Assembly (NCBI GenBank): GCA_020426085.1
Contig: JAGQQP010000032.1
Span: 1-15,809, forward strand
DNA length: 15,809 bases
DNA from: Planctomycetaceae bacterium
GTDB taxonomy: Bacteria > Planctomycetota > Planctomycetia > Planctomycetales > Planctomycetaceae
Direction of reading: 5' to 3'
A program made the translations under genes and the position numbers. The notes beneath the pieces are model-generated. The model had not been told where the DNA came from, ran no database searches, and worked only from the letters and a program-made list of their open reading frames with translations. Positions 15,284 through 15,809 of this stretch are shown here, in pieces (position 1 is the stretch's first letter; each line of letters starts with the position of its first letter).

Positions 15284-15754
15284 ATGGCCAACTGGCAGAT
15301 GTTCACCCGAGCCCATTGCGCCATCTACCGTGGCACCCGCGGGCTGATCGGCGGCAATCTGATCGGGATCAAGATGCTCCTGCTGACCACGCGCGGGCGG
15401 AAGACCGGACGGGATCGCACCCTCCCCCTCGCCTACGTCGAGTACAAAGGGGACCTCGTGATCGTCGCGTCGAACGGGGGCTCGTCGCGCGACCCGGCCT
15501 GGTGGCTGAACCTGAAGGCAGCCGAGACCGCCCGGGTCCAGGTCGGCGGCGAGCGTTTCGAGGTCGGCTGGTCCCTCGCGCCGCCCGAGGAGCGCATGGA
15601 GTACTGGCGTCGCCTCCAGGCCGCCATCCCCGCCCATCGCAAGTACCGCTTCCGCACCGATCGTGAGATTCCGATCGTACGGCTCCATCGCCGGGCCGCC
15701 GCCTGGACGACGCGCCCGCTGGAAGGCGCGCCCCGACGCGCCGCGACGGCCTGA
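15284..15754 (+). CDS. Deazaflavin (F420)-dependent nitroreductase-family protein
   Basis: A 156-residue protein of the DDN/deazaflavin-dependent oxidoreductase family (split beta-barrel), whose members use reduced coenzyme F420 to reduce small molecules. Family signatures are clear: LLLTTRGRKTGRDRTLPLAY (31-50) and LVIVASNGGSSRDPAWWLNL (57-76), followed by the strand VQVGGERFEV. The first ~30 residues are a short helical segment, and the C-terminal ~15 residues are a variable Arg/Ala-rich tail. I chose the ATG at 15284 because GAGG at 15275-15278 precedes it and the family begins about there. The frame is open further upstream, but that stretch is Pro-rich and unlike the family. F420 use is typical of actinobacteria and some high-GC deltaproteobacteria-like lineages and is not expected beside the planctomycete-like genes to the left. 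Confidence 0.9.
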   Translation: MANWQMFTRAHCAIYRGTRGLIGGNLIGIKMLLLTTRGRKTGRDRTLPLAYVEYKGDLVIVASNGGSSRDPAWWLNLKAAETARVQVGGERFEVGWSLAPPEERMEYWRRLQAAIPAHRKYRFRTDREIPIVRLHRRAAAWTTRPLEGAPRRAATA

Positions 15755-15762
15755 ACGCGCTC

Positions 15763-15788
15763 CGCGTCACGTCCTGACGCGTGACGCG
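15763..15788 (+). terminator. GC-rich hairpin after the nitroreductase-family gene
   Basis: Perfect 9-bp inverted repeat cgcgtcacg (15763-15771) and cgtgacgcg (15780-15788) with an 8-nt loop, starting 9 bp after the stop codon. There is no T-tract. It is a likely terminator in a high-GC genome. Confidence 0.5.
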
Positions 15789-15809
15789 CAGGAGTTCGTC
15801 CCGTCCGCG

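Larger units (their letters stand above)
14334..15809. other. Very GC-rich segment of different origin
   Basis: From directly after the tRNA CCA to the window end, base composition and codon use differ sharply from the first 14.2 kb. In the genes here almost every third codon position is G or C, while genes to the left freely use A/T there. No integrase, transposase or direct repeat of the tRNA end is visible. The simplest reading is that DNA from another organism was joined here during assembly. Confidence 0.8.

Overview
The window reads as two unrelated stretches of DNA joined inside a tRNA-His gene.

Positions 1 to about 14,260 have medium GC content. They look like a chromosomal segment of a planctomycete, probably Gimesia-like. 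That placement is an inference from gene content and style: a gliding-type (GldA/GldFG/DUF4340) ABC cassette, long Lys/Glu/Pro-rich tails, an ECF sigma factor with a large membrane-anchored anti-sigma partner, and a secreted SMP-30-type protein. Layout: (1) the 3' end of a gene for a PpiD/SurA-like extracytoplasmic protein, closed by a strong terminator (1398-1436); (2) about 430 bp with no convincing gene; (3) a three-gene plus-strand unit, 1802-7225, encoding an ABC ATPase, a fused permease/GldG-like protein and a DUF4340 protein, closed by a terminator at 7253-7310; (4) a membrane-anchored thioredoxin-fold protein, a very acidic/Arg-rich disordered protein and pantothenate synthetase (panC), all plus strand; (5) an ECF sigma factor and its anti-sigma factor, overlapping by ATGA; (6) a convergent minus-strand gene for a secreted SMP-30/gluconolactonase-like protein; (7) the 5' half of tRNA-His(GTG).

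From the 3' half of the tRNA (about 14,300) to the end, the DNA is extremely GC-rich. Third codon positions are almost all G or C. It carries a small two-helix membrane protein, a small exported protein on the minus strand, and a deazaflavin (F420)-dependent nitroreductase-family protein. The latter family is common in actinobacteria and in some high-GC deltaproteobacteria-like lineages. The acceptor stem of the tRNA does not pair properly at its base (A7 against C66, T6 against G67). This suggests that the two halves of the tRNA come from different organisms, so the junction is most likely a metagenome-assembly chimera rather than a natural island.

Functionally, genes 1802-7225 should form one ABC machine: a cytoplasmic ATPase, a membrane permease carrying a large extracytoplasmic domain, and a membrane-tethered DUF4340 partner. 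The sigma/anti-sigma pair should form an envelope-signal switch. I see no CRISPR array, transposase, integrase, phage gene or recognised defence system. The parts with most scope for novelty are the coiled-coil and tail elaborations of the Gld-like cassette, the acidic/Arg-rich scaffold-like protein upstream of panC, and the Cys-less anti-sigma factor with its long extracytoplasmic domain.
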